Assembly (NCBI GenBank): GCA_051005695.1
Contig: JBPCJC010000054.1
Location: 44,895-108,894 of the forward strand
DNA length: 64,000 nucleotides
From: JACCTI01 sp051005695
GTDB lineage: Bacteria > Verrucomicrobiota > Verrucomicrobiia > Chthoniobacterales > UBA10450
Direction of reading: 5' to 3'
Positions within the stretch are counted from its first letter, which is position 1; the number at the start of each line of letters is the position of its first letter. Made by a program: the position numbers and the translations under genes. The notes under the pieces are model-generated. The model worked only from the letters and a program-made list of their open reading frames with translations. It had not been told where the DNA came from and did not search any database. This document shows positions 44,854 through 52,954 of this stretch, piece after piece.

Positions 44854-45942
44854 ATGGCCAGCCTTGCGCCCGCCCAGAAGGAAGATCGCGTGATCTTTAC
44901 TGCTGGAACTATTCCCATTTCGGTTCGCGCCGTGATCGATGCGGCGCATTTCCGCGGTGAAGTGCAGGCGCCTTGGAAGGAATTCCTCGCCCGCGTCGGG
45001 GCTGCCAAGCGGGCCGACGAAACCGAAACCGAGCTGGACGACGAAGTAGTGGACGCCGCGTCGGTCGCTTTCCGTTATCAATACGACCTGATTACGGCCG
45101 AAGAGACCGAGCATTGGCTGGAAGCACGCGGAGTTACCCTCGGTGATTTCAGCGAGTATTTTGCGCGCGAGCACTGGGTGAAATTGTTCCGCGCGAAAAC
45201 GGAGCTGACGTTGCCACCTTTTCAGGACGCATCGCCGGAAATGCGCGAACTGTTCGCCGCGGAGCTGATTTTTAATGGCCAGCTCGAGGCGATGGCGAAC
45301 CGGCTCGCGTGGCGGCTCGCGGCGCATGCTGCGGCTGAATCCGATGTCGCCAGCGAGGAACTGGAAGCGGAACGCGCGCGTTTCCGGGAACGCAACGGCC
45401 TCGCGCCAGGCGAGGTCGGCGCATGGCTGGCGAGCTTGGGGCGTGACGACGACTGGCTCGAAGAAGCACTCGCGTCGGAAGCGCGCTATCGGAGCGAGTG
45501 TGAAAAACTTCTGACGGCGCAGGCGGCCGAGCGCGAGATTGGGGCGTTGCGTTTGCCGCTGACGCGCTTCGAGGTGGAGACGATCGAATTCGAATCGCGC
45601 GATGCCGCGAGCGAAGCGGTCCTGTGCGTGCGGGACGATGGCATGTCGATGGCGGAAGTGGCCACCGAAGGTCGTTATCCTTATCGCCGGACGGAGATGG
45701 TGCTCGAAGAGATCGCCGAAGATTATCAGCAAAAATTTCTCAGCCTGACGCCGGGCAGTTTGTTGGAGCCGATCCCGCACGAGGATAGTTTTCAGCTTTC
45801 ACGCTTGCTCGGCAAAACTGAACCCGATCCGGCCGACCCGCGGGTGCGCGAACGGATTACGCAGCGGATTCTTCAGCGTCATTTTGCGGAGCTGACTTCG
45901 AAACATATTCGTTGGGAAATTATCCCGGTGGTCACCGAATGA
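44854..45942 (+). CDS. PpiC/SurA-like protein of the peptide-export operon
   Basis: 362 residues, no obvious signal peptide. The N-terminal half is helical and resembles the SurA N-domain (FRYQYDLITAEETEHWLEAR, GDFSEYFAREHWVKLF). The C-terminal third resembles a parvulin domain: DYQQKFLSLTPGSLLEPIPH, FQLSRLLGKTEPDPADPRVR, then the ILQRHFAELTSKHIRW helix-strand. The active-site residues of true parvulins are not clearly there, so it may be a chaperone rather than an isomerase. ATGA overlap with the exporter gene ties it to peptide export; handling of the exported peptides is an inference from that position. Confidence 0.68.
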   Translation: MASLAPAQKEDRVIFTAGTIPISVRAVIDAAHFRGEVQAPWKEFLARVGAAKRADETETELDDEVVDAASVAFRYQYDLITAEETEHWLEARGVTLGDFSEYFAREHWVKLFRAKTELTLPPFQDASPEMRELFAAELIFNGQLEAMANRLAWRLAAHAAAESDVASEELEAERARFRERNGLAPGEVGAWLASLGRDDDWLEEALASEARYRSECEKLLTAQAAEREIGALRLPLTRFEVETIEFESRDAASEAVLCVRDDGMSMAEVATEGRYPYRRTEMVLEEIAEDYQQKFLSLTPGSLLEPIPHEDSFQLSRLLGKTEPDPADPRVRERITQRILQRHFAELTSKHIRWEIIPVVTE

Positions 45943-48900
45943 GAGCGCAAGACGAAGAAGTCTTGGAGCGCTCATCGCTCTTTCGTTTTCTGCCGAAGGA
46001 AAGCTTCGAGCATCTGCGACCGTTATTGCGCGAAGAGAGTTTTGATTTCGGTGAAGTGATCGTGCGCCAAGGCGATCCGGCGGATTCGTTTTACGTCCTT
46101 CTTTCGGGTCGGGCGCGCGCGATCAAGGTTGACCAAAATGGAAACGAGATTGCGCTGGCCACGTTGCGGCCGGGCGATGTTTTCGGCGAGGCGGCGTTAG
46201 GCGAAGGCGGAGTGCGCACGGCGATGGTGCGGTGCAGCACGGCGGTCGACGTGTTGCGCTTGAACCGCGCGGATTTCCTCCAGCTCTGCAAAGAGCAGCC
46301 GGAGCTCGAGCACCAAATGGAGATGACGAAGCGGCATCGCGCGCTCCAGGGTTTTCTCTACGAGTTTAGCAACTTCGGCCGACTGCCGTCGCCAGCGCTG
46401 CGCAGTCTTATCGAGAAACTCGATCCGGTGGAGGTGAAAAAGGGTGAGCTGATCATTCGCCAGGGGGAACCGGCCGGGCCGATGTATATTTTGGAGAAAG
46501 GCCGCGCGCGCGCTTTCGCCGGCAACAACGGCAAGACGCAAAACCTGGCCTTTTATCGCGACGGCGATTTCTTCGGCGAACTTTCGATTCTCAACGGCTC
46601 GCCGCGGGCGGCTTCGGTGGAAGCGTTCAGCGATTGCCGTTTGCTCGCGCTTGAGCCCGACGAAGTCGCAGAGTTGAAGCGCGATTTTCCGGAGTTCGGC
46701 AAACTGATGGAGGAACGCCTCGCGCAGTATCAGGCGAAAACGGAGGCGCGCATCCCGCTCGATTTCACCAGCGAAAGCCTGCCCGCCGAAGCGAGCGTGC
46801 ATAACAAGGTCGCGCTTGATGGCGAGCGACCGGCGGATCACGCGGCCGACAAATCCCAGCCGTTCGCCGACGGCGCGGGATTATTCCGCAAACGCAAGGG
46901 CCACATCCGCAAGGTCGATCACGTCCTGCAGATCGACGAGATGGATTGCGGCGCCGCCAGCCTCGGGATGGTCTGTCGGCACTACGGCCGCAAAGTTAGC
47001 CTAACGAGAATTCGCCAGCTCTGTCACACCTCCACCGACGGCACAAGTTTAAAGGCGATTTGCCGCGCGGCCACAGAGCTTGGTCTCGCGGCGCGCGCGC
47101 TTAAAGTTTCGCTGCGCAATCTCCCGCAGATGCCGTTGCCGGCGATCATTCATTGGGAAGGGAACCACTGGATGGTCCTTTACGACGTGCACGAAAAATA
47201 CGTGCGCGTAGCTGATCCGGCGATCGGGATTCGCAAGATCCCGCGGAAGGAATTCGAAACCAATTGGTCCGGTTACGCCGCGCTCTTCGATTACACCACC
47301 GCCTTCGAACTCGCGCCGGAAAGCAAACCGACGATCGCGTGGGTGCTGCCGTTTCTCGCGAAATTCAGGACGACCTTGTTGCAGGTTTTGCTACTCGCGG
47401 TCGCGGTCACATTTTTGCAAATGCTCTTCCCGGTCTTCACTCAAATGGTGGTCGACAAGGTGATCGTCGAGCACGACATCAGCCTGCTCAAAGTGATCCT
47501 GCTGGGCATGGGCGTGGCCCTCTTTTTCGTCCAGGCGTCGACGTTGATTCAGGAATACTTGCTCGCCTTTGCGGCGGTGCGGCTCGACACCGCGATTCTC
47601 GATTTTCTCAGCCGGCAATTGCTCTCGTTGCCGATGACTTACTTCACCAGCCGCCGCACGGGCGATATCCAGCGCCGGCTCGATGGCGCACGGCAGGTGC
47701 GGCAGTTCGCGGTCGGGCAGGGAATTGGCGCGATCCTGGCGCTGGTCTCGTTAGCCGGAGCGCTCGCCTTGATGACGATTTACAGCCCGTCGCTGATGTT
47801 TGCCTTCCTCGCAACCACGCCGCTCTACGTGGGCTTAATGTATTTTTCCTTCAAAGTCCTGCGCCCGCTGTTTGCCAGCGTGGAGGAGAGCCAGGGCAAA
47901 TACAGCTCGCACCAGATCGACGCGATCAAGGGCATCGAAGCGGTCAAGGCCGCCTCCGCGGAAACCGTTTTCCGCGACACCATGCTGAACGAATTTCTAT
48001 CCGTTTCGAAGAAGATTTTCCGCAGCAGTTTTATCGTCATGTCTTACGACAGCCTGCTGCAAACCATCGGCATGCTTTCGACCGCGATCTTCCTTTGGGT
48101 CGGCGCAAACCAAGTGATAAGCGGTGCGCTCAGCGTGGGCGGATTCGTCGCCTTCAGCTCGCTGACCGCGATGGCTTACGGCGGAATTCTGCGGACGCTC
48201 GGCGTTTGGGACAACATGCAGTTCGCTTCGGTTTTGCTGAATCGATTGAACGATATTTTCGAACAAGAACCCGAGCAGGGGCGCGACCGTTCCCATCTCA
48301 CGCCGGTGCATAGTCTCGAAGGTCGAATCGAATTGCGCGGGGTCAGTTTCAAATACGGCGGCCCCGAGTCGCCGAATATTCTCTCGAACATCACGCTCGA
48401 TCTCGCACCTGGCCGGATGGTGGCGTTTGTGGGTCGGAGCGGCTGTGGGAAAACGACCTTGATCAAGCTGATTGCGGGCCTGCTTGAGCCAACGGAAGGG
48501 ACGATTCTTTTCGATCACGTCGATTTGAAAACCCTCAATTATCGCGACGTCCGGCGGCACATCGGAATGGTCCTGCAGGAAAACCACATGTTTAACGAAA
48601 CGATCGCGCGCAATATCGCGTTCGGTGATGCCGAGCCTGATCTCGATCGCGTCCTGACCGCGGCGCAGACCGCGGCGTCGCACGATTTCATCATGCGTTT
48701 GCCGATGGGCTACGAGACCAAGATCGGCGAATCGGGACTCTCGTTGTCCGGCGGACAGAAACAGCGGATCGCGATCGCGCGCGCCGTTTACAACAACCCG
48801 CCCGTCCTCATTTTTGATGAAGCGACGAGCGCACTCGACACGGAATCGGAGCGCGCGATCCAGGATAATCTCGGACGCCTGATGGCCGGCCGCACGACGA

Positions 48901-49052
48901 TCGTAATCGCGCACCGCTTGAGCACGATTCGCGAGGCGGACGCGATTGTCGTCCTGGAAAAAGGCGCGGTCGCGGAAGTCGGCAATCACGATCAACTCAT
49001 GGCCCAGCGCGGCCTTTATTTTTATCTCTCCAGCCAGCAGCTCGGTATTTAA
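45939..49052 (+). CDS. Peptidase-C39 ABC exporter with two cyclic-nucleotide-binding domains
   Basis: 1037 residues from ATG 45939. Order: cNMP-binding domain 1 (about 12-128, RQGDPADSFYVLLSGRAR, PGDVFGEAAL) and domain 2 (about 150-265, RQGEPAGPMYILEKGRAR, DGDFFGELSILNG). A linker leads to the C39 bacteriocin-type peptidase (about 328-455) with Cys337 in MDCGAASLG, His410 in NHWMVLY and Asp426 in VADPAIG. ABC membrane domain (about 475-780) follows. The ATPase has Walker A GRSGCGKTT (about 830), signature LSLSGGQKQR and Walker B VLIFDEATSALD. It would cut a leader after Gly-Gly and pump the peptide out. The two N-terminal regulatory domains are the odd part. Confidence 0.93.
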   Translation: MRAQDEEVLERSSLFRFLPKESFEHLRPLLREESFDFGEVIVRQGDPADSFYVLLSGRARAIKVDQNGNEIALATLRPGDVFGEAALGEGGVRTAMVRCSTAVDVLRLNRADFLQLCKEQPELEHQMEMTKRHRALQGFLYEFSNFGRLPSPALRSLIEKLDPVEVKKGELIIRQGEPAGPMYILEKGRARAFAGNNGKTQNLAFYRDGDFFGELSILNGSPRAASVEAFSDCRLLALEPDEVAELKRDFPEFGKLMEERLAQYQAKTEARIPLDFTSESLPAEASVHNKVALDGERPADHAADKSQPFADGAGLFRKRKGHIRKVDHVLQIDEMDCGAASLGMVCRHYGRKVSLTRIRQLCHTSTDGTSLKAICRAATELGLAARALKVSLRNLPQMPLPAIIHWEGNHWMVLYDVHEKYVRVADPAIGIRKIPRKEFETNWSGYAALFDYTTAFELAPESKPTIAWVLPFLAKFRTTLLQVLLLAVAVTFLQMLFPVFTQMVVDKVIVEHDISLLKVILLGMGVALFFVQASTLIQEYLLAFAAVRLDTAILDFLSRQLLSLPMTYFTSRRTGDIQRRLDGARQVRQFAVGQGIGAILALVSLAGALALMTIYSPSLMFAFLATTPLYVGLMYFSFKVLRPLFASVEESQGKYSSHQIDAIKGIEAVKAASAETVFRDTMLNEFLSVSKKIFRSSFIVMSYDSLLQTIGMLSTAIFLWVGANQVISGALSVGGFVAFSSLTAMAYGGILRTLGVWDNMQFASVLLNRLNDIFEQEPEQGRDRSHLTPVHSLEGRIELRGVSFKYGGPESPNILSNITLDLAPGRMVAFVGRSGCGKTTLIKLIAGLLEPTEGTILFDHVDLKTLNYRDVRRHIGMVLQENHMFNETIARNIAFGDAEPDLDRVLTAAQTAASHDFIMRLPMGYETKIGESGLSLSGGQKQRIAIARAVYNNPPVLIFDEATSALDTESERAIQDNLGRLMAGRTTIVIAHRLSTIREADAIVVLEKGAVAEVGNHDQLMAQRGLYFYLSSQQLGI

Positions 49053-49064
49053 CAAGACACGCGC

Positions 49065-50249
49065 ATGAACGGACAACTAGCCAGCCGCGGATCGATCGAC
49101 ACCGAGTCGGAGATGTTGCCGCAGAATCCGCCGGCCTGGATTATCCGGTCTGGTGCGTGGCTTTTGATCGCGTTCTTCGTGCTCGCGCTGATCGCGGCGA
49201 TTCTTGTCCATCTTCCGGAAACCGTGACCGCGCCGTTCGTGCTCGTGCCGAAGGACGGCGCTGATCCGATTCAATCGCCGCACGTCGCGGTCGTGAGTCG
49301 CGTGGCGGTGAGGGAAGGCGATGCGGTGAAGGCGGGCGCGGAGTTATTCATCCTGCGTTCCGACGAAATCCGCGGGATGGACACGCAGGCGCAAACGCTC
49401 ACGGAAGACGTGCGGGTGCGCGCAGAAAATTTGACGAAATCCGACTCGGCCTATAGCGCGCAGGAACAGATCAAGGATGCGGAAATTTTACAGGCGGAGA
49501 GCGAGGTTTCATTCCGCGAGCGCCACGCGAAGACCAGCCGCGAGCTGGTCGACCGGATGGAGAAGCTTTCGAAAAGCGGCGGTATCTCGCAGGTGGAATT
49601 GCTGCGGATGCGACTCGATTTAGCGGCCTCGGAAAAGGATTTCAGCGTCTCGCAACGGACGTTGCAGCAGGTGAAACTCGAGCGCCAGCGGATGGAAATG
49701 GATCGCTCGCGGCAGCGCGGGCAGGAGGCGATGGAGATAGAGACCAGCAAGTACAAGCTCTCGGCGCTGAAGAGCGACCTGGAAAATTCTTCGCAAAATT
49801 TGTTGACCTTGCGCGCACCCTACGACGCGGTTGTGGTCTCGTTAGCGCAGCGGAATGCGGGTAGCGTGGTCCAGAATGGCCAGGAGCTTTGCCAGCTCGC
49901 GCGGCTGGATTCGCAACCGCGGGCCAAGCTCTCGTTAGGCGAAGGTGGCTTGCCGAAACTCGCGGTCGGCCAGCGCGTTCGTTTCTTCTTCGACGCTTTT
50001 CCCTACCAACGCTACGGGGTGATTAACGGGAAGCTGGAATGGGTCAGCCCATCGGCAGTGGTCACGCCGGAAGGGCCACGCTTTCTCGGTTCAGCCTCGA
50101 TGGATGAACCGGAAAAATCTTCGCATCGCAAGCCGCTCGCGCTTCGCGTGGGAATGCGCGGCGAAGCACGGATCGTAACCGGACGGCGGACGCTCATCGA
50201 ATACGCCTTCGAACCGGTCCGGCAGCTGCGGGAAAACATGCGCGAGTAA
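49065..50249 (+). CDS. HlyD-family membrane-fusion adaptor
   Basis: 394 residues. One N-terminal helix (about 29-50, SGAWLLIAFFVLALIAAIL), then a split biotinyl-lipoyl domain (VSRVAVREGDAVKAGAELFILR and later LRAPYDAVVVSLAQRNAGSVV). Around a long helical hairpin (about 110-245) the sequence is rich in Glu, Gln and Arg; a beta-barrel domain follows (RVRFFFDAFPYQRYGVINGKLEWVS-like region near 320-350). It bridges the ABC exporter to the outer membrane. Starts 12 bp after the exporter stop. A TolC-type outer-membrane channel is not in the window. Confidence 0.9.
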   Translation: MNGQLASRGSIDTESEMLPQNPPAWIIRSGAWLLIAFFVLALIAAILVHLPETVTAPFVLVPKDGADPIQSPHVAVVSRVAVREGDAVKAGAELFILRSDEIRGMDTQAQTLTEDVRVRAENLTKSDSAYSAQEQIKDAEILQAESEVSFRERHAKTSRELVDRMEKLSKSGGISQVELLRMRLDLAASEKDFSVSQRTLQQVKLERQRMEMDRSRQRGQEAMEIETSKYKLSALKSDLENSSQNLLTLRAPYDAVVVSLAQRNAGSVVQNGQELCQLARLDSQPRAKLSLGEGGLPKLAVGQRVRFFFDAFPYQRYGVINGKLEWVSPSAVVTPEGPRFLGSASMDEPEKSSHRKPLALRVGMRGEARIVTGRRTLIEYAFEPVRQLRENMRE

Positions 50250-50267
50250 GCGAGGACGTTTATCGAG

Positions 50268-51344
50268 ATGCAGCCCACGCTTTCTACGCTCAAGCTCGAG
50301 CACTTCACTACGACGAACGAAGCGATGGCGCGTTGCCTGCAACTGGCGACGCTTGCCTGCAAGTCCGATGTGCCGGTGGTGTTACTCGGTGAAACCGGCA
50401 CCGGCAAGACCTTGCTCGCGCACGCCATTCATAATTCTTCGCTGCGGGCGGGCCGGCCATTCATAGCCTTTAACGCCTCCGCGATGAGCGACACCTTGCT
50501 CGAAAGCCAGCTCTTCGGGCACGAGCGCGGTGCGTTTACTGGGGCGCAGCAAACCGTGAAAGGAAAATTCGAGCTCGCCCACAGCGGGACTTTGTTTCTC
50601 GATGAAATTTCGGAGATGAGTTCGCTGGCGCAGGTAAAAATTTTGCGTGCGCTCGAATACGGTGAGTTTGAGCGACTAGGCTCCGAGCGCATGCTGACCT
50701 GCGATGTGCGTATCATCAGCGCGGCGAACGTGTCGCTGCGCGAACGAGTGGTCGATGGCAAATTTCGCGAAGATCTTTTTCATCGACTAAACGGGCTCAC
50801 CCTGTTGATTCCGCCGCTGCGCGAACGCGTTGAAGAATTGCCGGCGCTGATCGCCACCGAGCTAAAAGCAGCGGCGCATCGTGAAGGCAAAAAGATTACC
50901 GCCATTCACCCAGCCGCGATGGCTCGGCTAACCGCGCATGACTGGCGCGGCAATCTCCGCGAACTCAGCCACACCGTCCGAACCATGACGCTTTTCTGCA
51001 GCGGCAAGGTGATCCTGCCCGAGCACGTTATTTTTTCGCCGGACCTTGCTTTTTCCGGCGCGAAGAAGACAACGAAGAACTCGCCCACTCATGCGAGTCA
51101 TTTACTTGGCGACGACTTCTCGTTAGCTAAAGCCACCGCCCGGCACGTGGAGTTTGTCTATGAACAAGCGAACCGTAATCAGCGGCACACCGCGCGGCTT
51201 CTGGGTATTTCGCGCTCTACTTTAGCGCGACATCTTCGTGGATTGGCTCGCGATGATGCTAAGCGTCTGGATTCGAGGCCAGCGGATGCGCTAAACGATA
51301 CCAGTCCTGCCACCAGGCTGGGACCAAACGGACAGCTCCATTGA
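50268..51344 (+). CDS. Receiver-less sigma-54 activator (bacterial enhancer-binding protein)
   Basis: 358 residues. AAA+ core: Walker A GETGTGKT (about 41-48), the sigma-54 contact loop GAFTGA (about 88-93), Walker B GTLFLDEISEM, and the arginine-finger region FREDLFHRLNGLTLLIPPLR. The C-terminus carries a Fis-type HTH (RNQRHTARLLGISRSTLARHL, about 303-323). There is no N-terminal receiver, GAF or PAS domain, so activity must be controlled by partner binding or abundance. It lies between the transport genes and the precursor peptides, so it probably drives the peptide genes from a sigma-54 promoter. Confidence 0.92.
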   Translation: MQPTLSTLKLEHFTTTNEAMARCLQLATLACKSDVPVVLLGETGTGKTLLAHAIHNSSLRAGRPFIAFNASAMSDTLLESQLFGHERGAFTGAQQTVKGKFELAHSGTLFLDEISEMSSLAQVKILRALEYGEFERLGSERMLTCDVRIISAANVSLRERVVDGKFREDLFHRLNGLTLLIPPLRERVEELPALIATELKAAAHREGKKITAIHPAAMARLTAHDWRGNLRELSHTVRTMTLFCSGKVILPEHVIFSPDLAFSGAKKTTKNSPTHASHLLGDDFSLAKATARHVEFVYEQANRNQRHTARLLGISRSTLARHLRGLARDDAKRLDSRPADALNDTSPATRLGPNGQLH

Positions 51345-51436
51345 AATTTTCCAGGACTTACAAACGCTTCATTCCGATGGTGAAGCAATCCGTGAATGAG
51401 CTTCCACAAGACCAAAATCACTCACAGAGCCGAAAC

Positions 51437-51452
51437 TGGTACGCCACATGTT
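51437..51452 (+). promoter_or_regulatory. Candidate sigma-54 promoter of the precursor-peptide genes
   Basis: TGGTACG (51437-51443), four bases, then ATGTT (51448-51452), against the consensus TGGCACG-N4-TTGCW. Nine of twelve defined positions match, including the key GG at -24; the -12 dinucleotide is GT instead of GC. Transcription would begin near 51463. That leaves the downstream ATG 51512 with GGAG in front as the first well-placed start. The activator gene directly upstream supports the call. Confidence 0.45.
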
Positions 51453-51466
51453 AATAGGAGTGGCAG

Positions 51467-51658
51467 GTGAGTGCATCGAAAGAAAAAAAAGATGCTCAAG
51501 CTGGAGATTCCATGAATCGAAAGCCGGCGCGCATGAAAGACAAAATGATCCGCCTGGATGACTTGATACCAAAACAGAGCGTTCAAGGCGGAGGCAAAGT
51601 GTTTTTCGGCGCAACTGATCCTAGACAACAACAAACCCAAAAACAGAAAGAGAAATAG
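51467..51658 (+). CDS. Precursor peptide 1 with double-glycine leader
   Basis: 63 residues if GTG 51467 is used (AGGAG six bases before), or 48 residues from ATG 51512 (GGAG five bases before). The shorter form gives a 27-residue leader like its neighbours and fits the candidate sigma-54 start. The leader ends LDDLIPKQSVQGG, followed by a core of 21 residues that starts GKVFFGATD and finishes in a Gln/Lys-rich tail. The Gly-Gly and the spacing from the D-L-x-P motif match peptides 2 and 3. Predicted substrate of the C39 exporter upstream. The core has no Cys, Ser or modifiable ring pattern. Confidence 0.65.
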   Translation: MSASKEKKDAQAGDSMNRKPARMKDKMIRLDDLIPKQSVQGGGKVFFGATDPRQQQTQKQKEK

Positions 51659-51660
51659 TT

Positions 51661-51852
51661 ATGTCAGACAAAAAAGATAAGAAGCCAGAAGTGAAAGATC
51701 TCAGCCCGAAGAAAGATGCCAAAGGCGGCCGTGGAGCCGCGGAAGCCGGTGCGCAACTCTCGGGTAGCCAACTCCAAGGCAGTCAAAATCTGGGCCGTCC
51801 GAACCAGGAAAGCCGCGTTAACCAGGACAGCCGCCCCAACAGCGCTCAGTAA
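51661..51852 (+). CDS. Precursor peptide 2 with double-glycine leader
   Basis: 63 residues from ATG 51661, two bases after the stop of peptide 1. A charged 23-residue leader ends KDLSPKKDAKGG. The predicted core starts RGAAEAGAQL and then has a repetitive Gln/Ser/Asn/Gly composition with near-repeats SQLQGSQNLG and NQESRVNQDSRPN. No Cys, no aromatic residue, no hydrophobic stretch, so it is unlike pore-forming bacteriocins. A hairpin lies 4 bases after the stop. Leader similarity to peptides 1 and 3 is seen directly; export by the upstream C39 transporter is inferred. Confidence 0.68.
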   Translation: MSDKKDKKPEVKDLSPKKDAKGGRGAAEAGAQLSGSQLQGSQNLGRPNQESRVNQDSRPNSAQ

Positions 51853-51855
51853 GGA

Positions 51856-51874
51856 AGCGCCGAGACCCGGCGCT
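51856..51874 (+). other. Hairpin after precursor peptide 2
   Basis: AGCGCCG-AGACC-CGGCGCT, a perfect 7-bp stem with a 5-base loop starting four bases after the peptide 2 stop. No U-tract follows, so it is more likely a stabilising or processing element, or a leaky terminator that lowers peptide 3, than a full terminator. Confidence 0.5.
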
Positions 51875-51920
51875 GCGGTCCAACCCCGCACTGCTGGTCG
51901 AAGCCAACCAACAAACCATT

Positions 51921-52085
51921 ATGGCAACATCTAAGAAAAGCTCGAAGGCGGGCAGCGGAAAGAAGCAAGTCAAAGTCGCAGACATGAAGCCTGCGAAAGA
52001 CGCCAAAGGCGGCCGTGGCGCACATGCCTCCGGCGGACCGAGGCGGAATAGCAGGTTTGGGACGATCCCGACTTATCAGGCATAA
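51921..52085 (+). CDS. Precursor peptide 3 with double-glycine leader
   Basis: 54 residues from ATG 51921 to TAA 52085. A Lys/Ser-rich 31-residue leader ends VADMKPAKDAKGG; the next residues RGAHASGG match peptide 2 (RGAAEAG). The 23-residue core ends RFGTIPTYQA. KDAKGGRGA is identical in peptides 2 and 3, so the cleavage region is more conserved than either core, the usual pattern for a leader recognised by a shared peptidase. No clear Shine-Dalgarno precedes it (ACCAACAAACCATT), so it may depend on a different initiation mode or be weakly expressed. Confidence 0.6.
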   Translation: MATSKKSSKAGSGKKQVKVADMKPAKDAKGGRGAHASGGPRRNSRFGTIPTYQA

Positions 52086-52120
52086 GGACCTCGGGCGAAA
52101 TCCGTGCCGCGATAAATTCG

Positions 52121-52169
52121 CACGTTGTTGCGCCTCTCCGCGTTCGAATCGGAGGGCGCGGCAACGACT
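52121..52169 (+). terminator. Long imperfect hairpin after the peptide genes
   Basis: Arms 52123-52140 (CGTTGTTGCGCCTCTCCG) and 52150-52166 (CGGAGGGCGCGGCAACG) pair over about 17 bp with one bulge and some G-T pairs around a 9-base loop. It lies 37 bases after peptide 3 and before the convergent deacetylase gene. No run of T follows on either side, so this is a structural candidate only. Confidence 0.35.
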
Positions 52170-52222
52170 GCGACGAGAGCGGGTAGCTAACGAGACCCGT
52201 GTGGTACTGTTTCGCGGACTTG

Positions 52223-52951
52223 TTAGGTCAACGTTTCGATTTTCAAATCGTGGAAAGTTCGCAGCGATACGCCCGCGGCTGACAGGACGGGGCGAAGTTC
52301 TGCGCAGCGCAGGACACGCATCTCCTCTTCGCGTTCCGCGGCGTAAACCGAGTCGAGGCCGATTCGGTAACCTGGATGGCAACCGAGTTCGGTCCAGCCT
52401 GGCGGTAGTGATTGCACTGTTCGAATAAACGCGGCGAGCGAAATACCCTCCGGATAAAATCCGCCCCTGTCCGTTTGGCCGTAGAAGCTGCCGCAGTAGG
52501 AAATCGCGGCAGAGCAACTCCGCAAAGGAACGCCTAAGTGCGCGGCGGATTCGCCAAGGATCGAGCGGACTGGGTCGAGCAGATGGACATGCTGATGCGA
52601 ATCGAGATGACTCGGCCAGCGCGCCAACAGGTTTTGAAATTGTTGCAGTTGCCGCTGGAATTCTTCGCGGATCGCGCTGGCATCGGAGGATTCGATTACC
52701 CGATAGGCAAGGTCCCATTGGCGATCGCGAAAACGCCACTCCGCAAGATCGAAATGCAGGCCAACGCTGAGCTCGGGATGAGCTCGAGCGTAGTCTGCGG
52801 CCTCCTGCGCCGCTGGATGGCGAACCATCAGGCTGGCGCTGGTGACGATGCCCTTCTCGTGGGCCTCGATAATGCCACGGTTTACCCCACTCGTTAGGCC
52901 AAAATCGTCGGCGTTAACAATCAAGAAGCGCGCGCCGTTTTCTTCCTTCAC
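52223..52951 (-). CDS. ChbG/YdjC-family carbohydrate deacetylase
   Basis: 242 residues of the YdjC fold. The metal and catalytic site strings are FLIVNADDFGLTSGVNRGI at the N-terminus (Asp pair), SVGLHFDL (His), and HLDSHQHVHLLDP (two further His). Family members remove an acetyl group from chitooligosaccharides or related N-acetyl sugars. Starts three bases downstream of the stop of the glycosyltransferase gene on the same strand, so the pair probably acts on one glycan. ATG 52951; a copy of the dispersed 9-mer is inside the gene (52891-52899). Confidence 0.88.
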   Translation of the reverse strand: MKEENGARFLIVNADDFGLTSGVNRGIIEAHEKGIVTSASLMVRHPAAQEAADYARAHPELSVGLHFDLAEWRFRDRQWDLAYRVIESSDASAIREEFQRQLQQFQNLLARWPSHLDSHQHVHLLDPVRSILGESAAHLGVPLRSCSAAISYCGSFYGQTDRGGFYPEGISLAAFIRTVQSLPPGWTELGCHPGYRIGLDSVYAAEREEEMRVLRCAELRPVLSAAGVSLRTFHDLKIETLT

Positions 52952-52954
52952 GAA

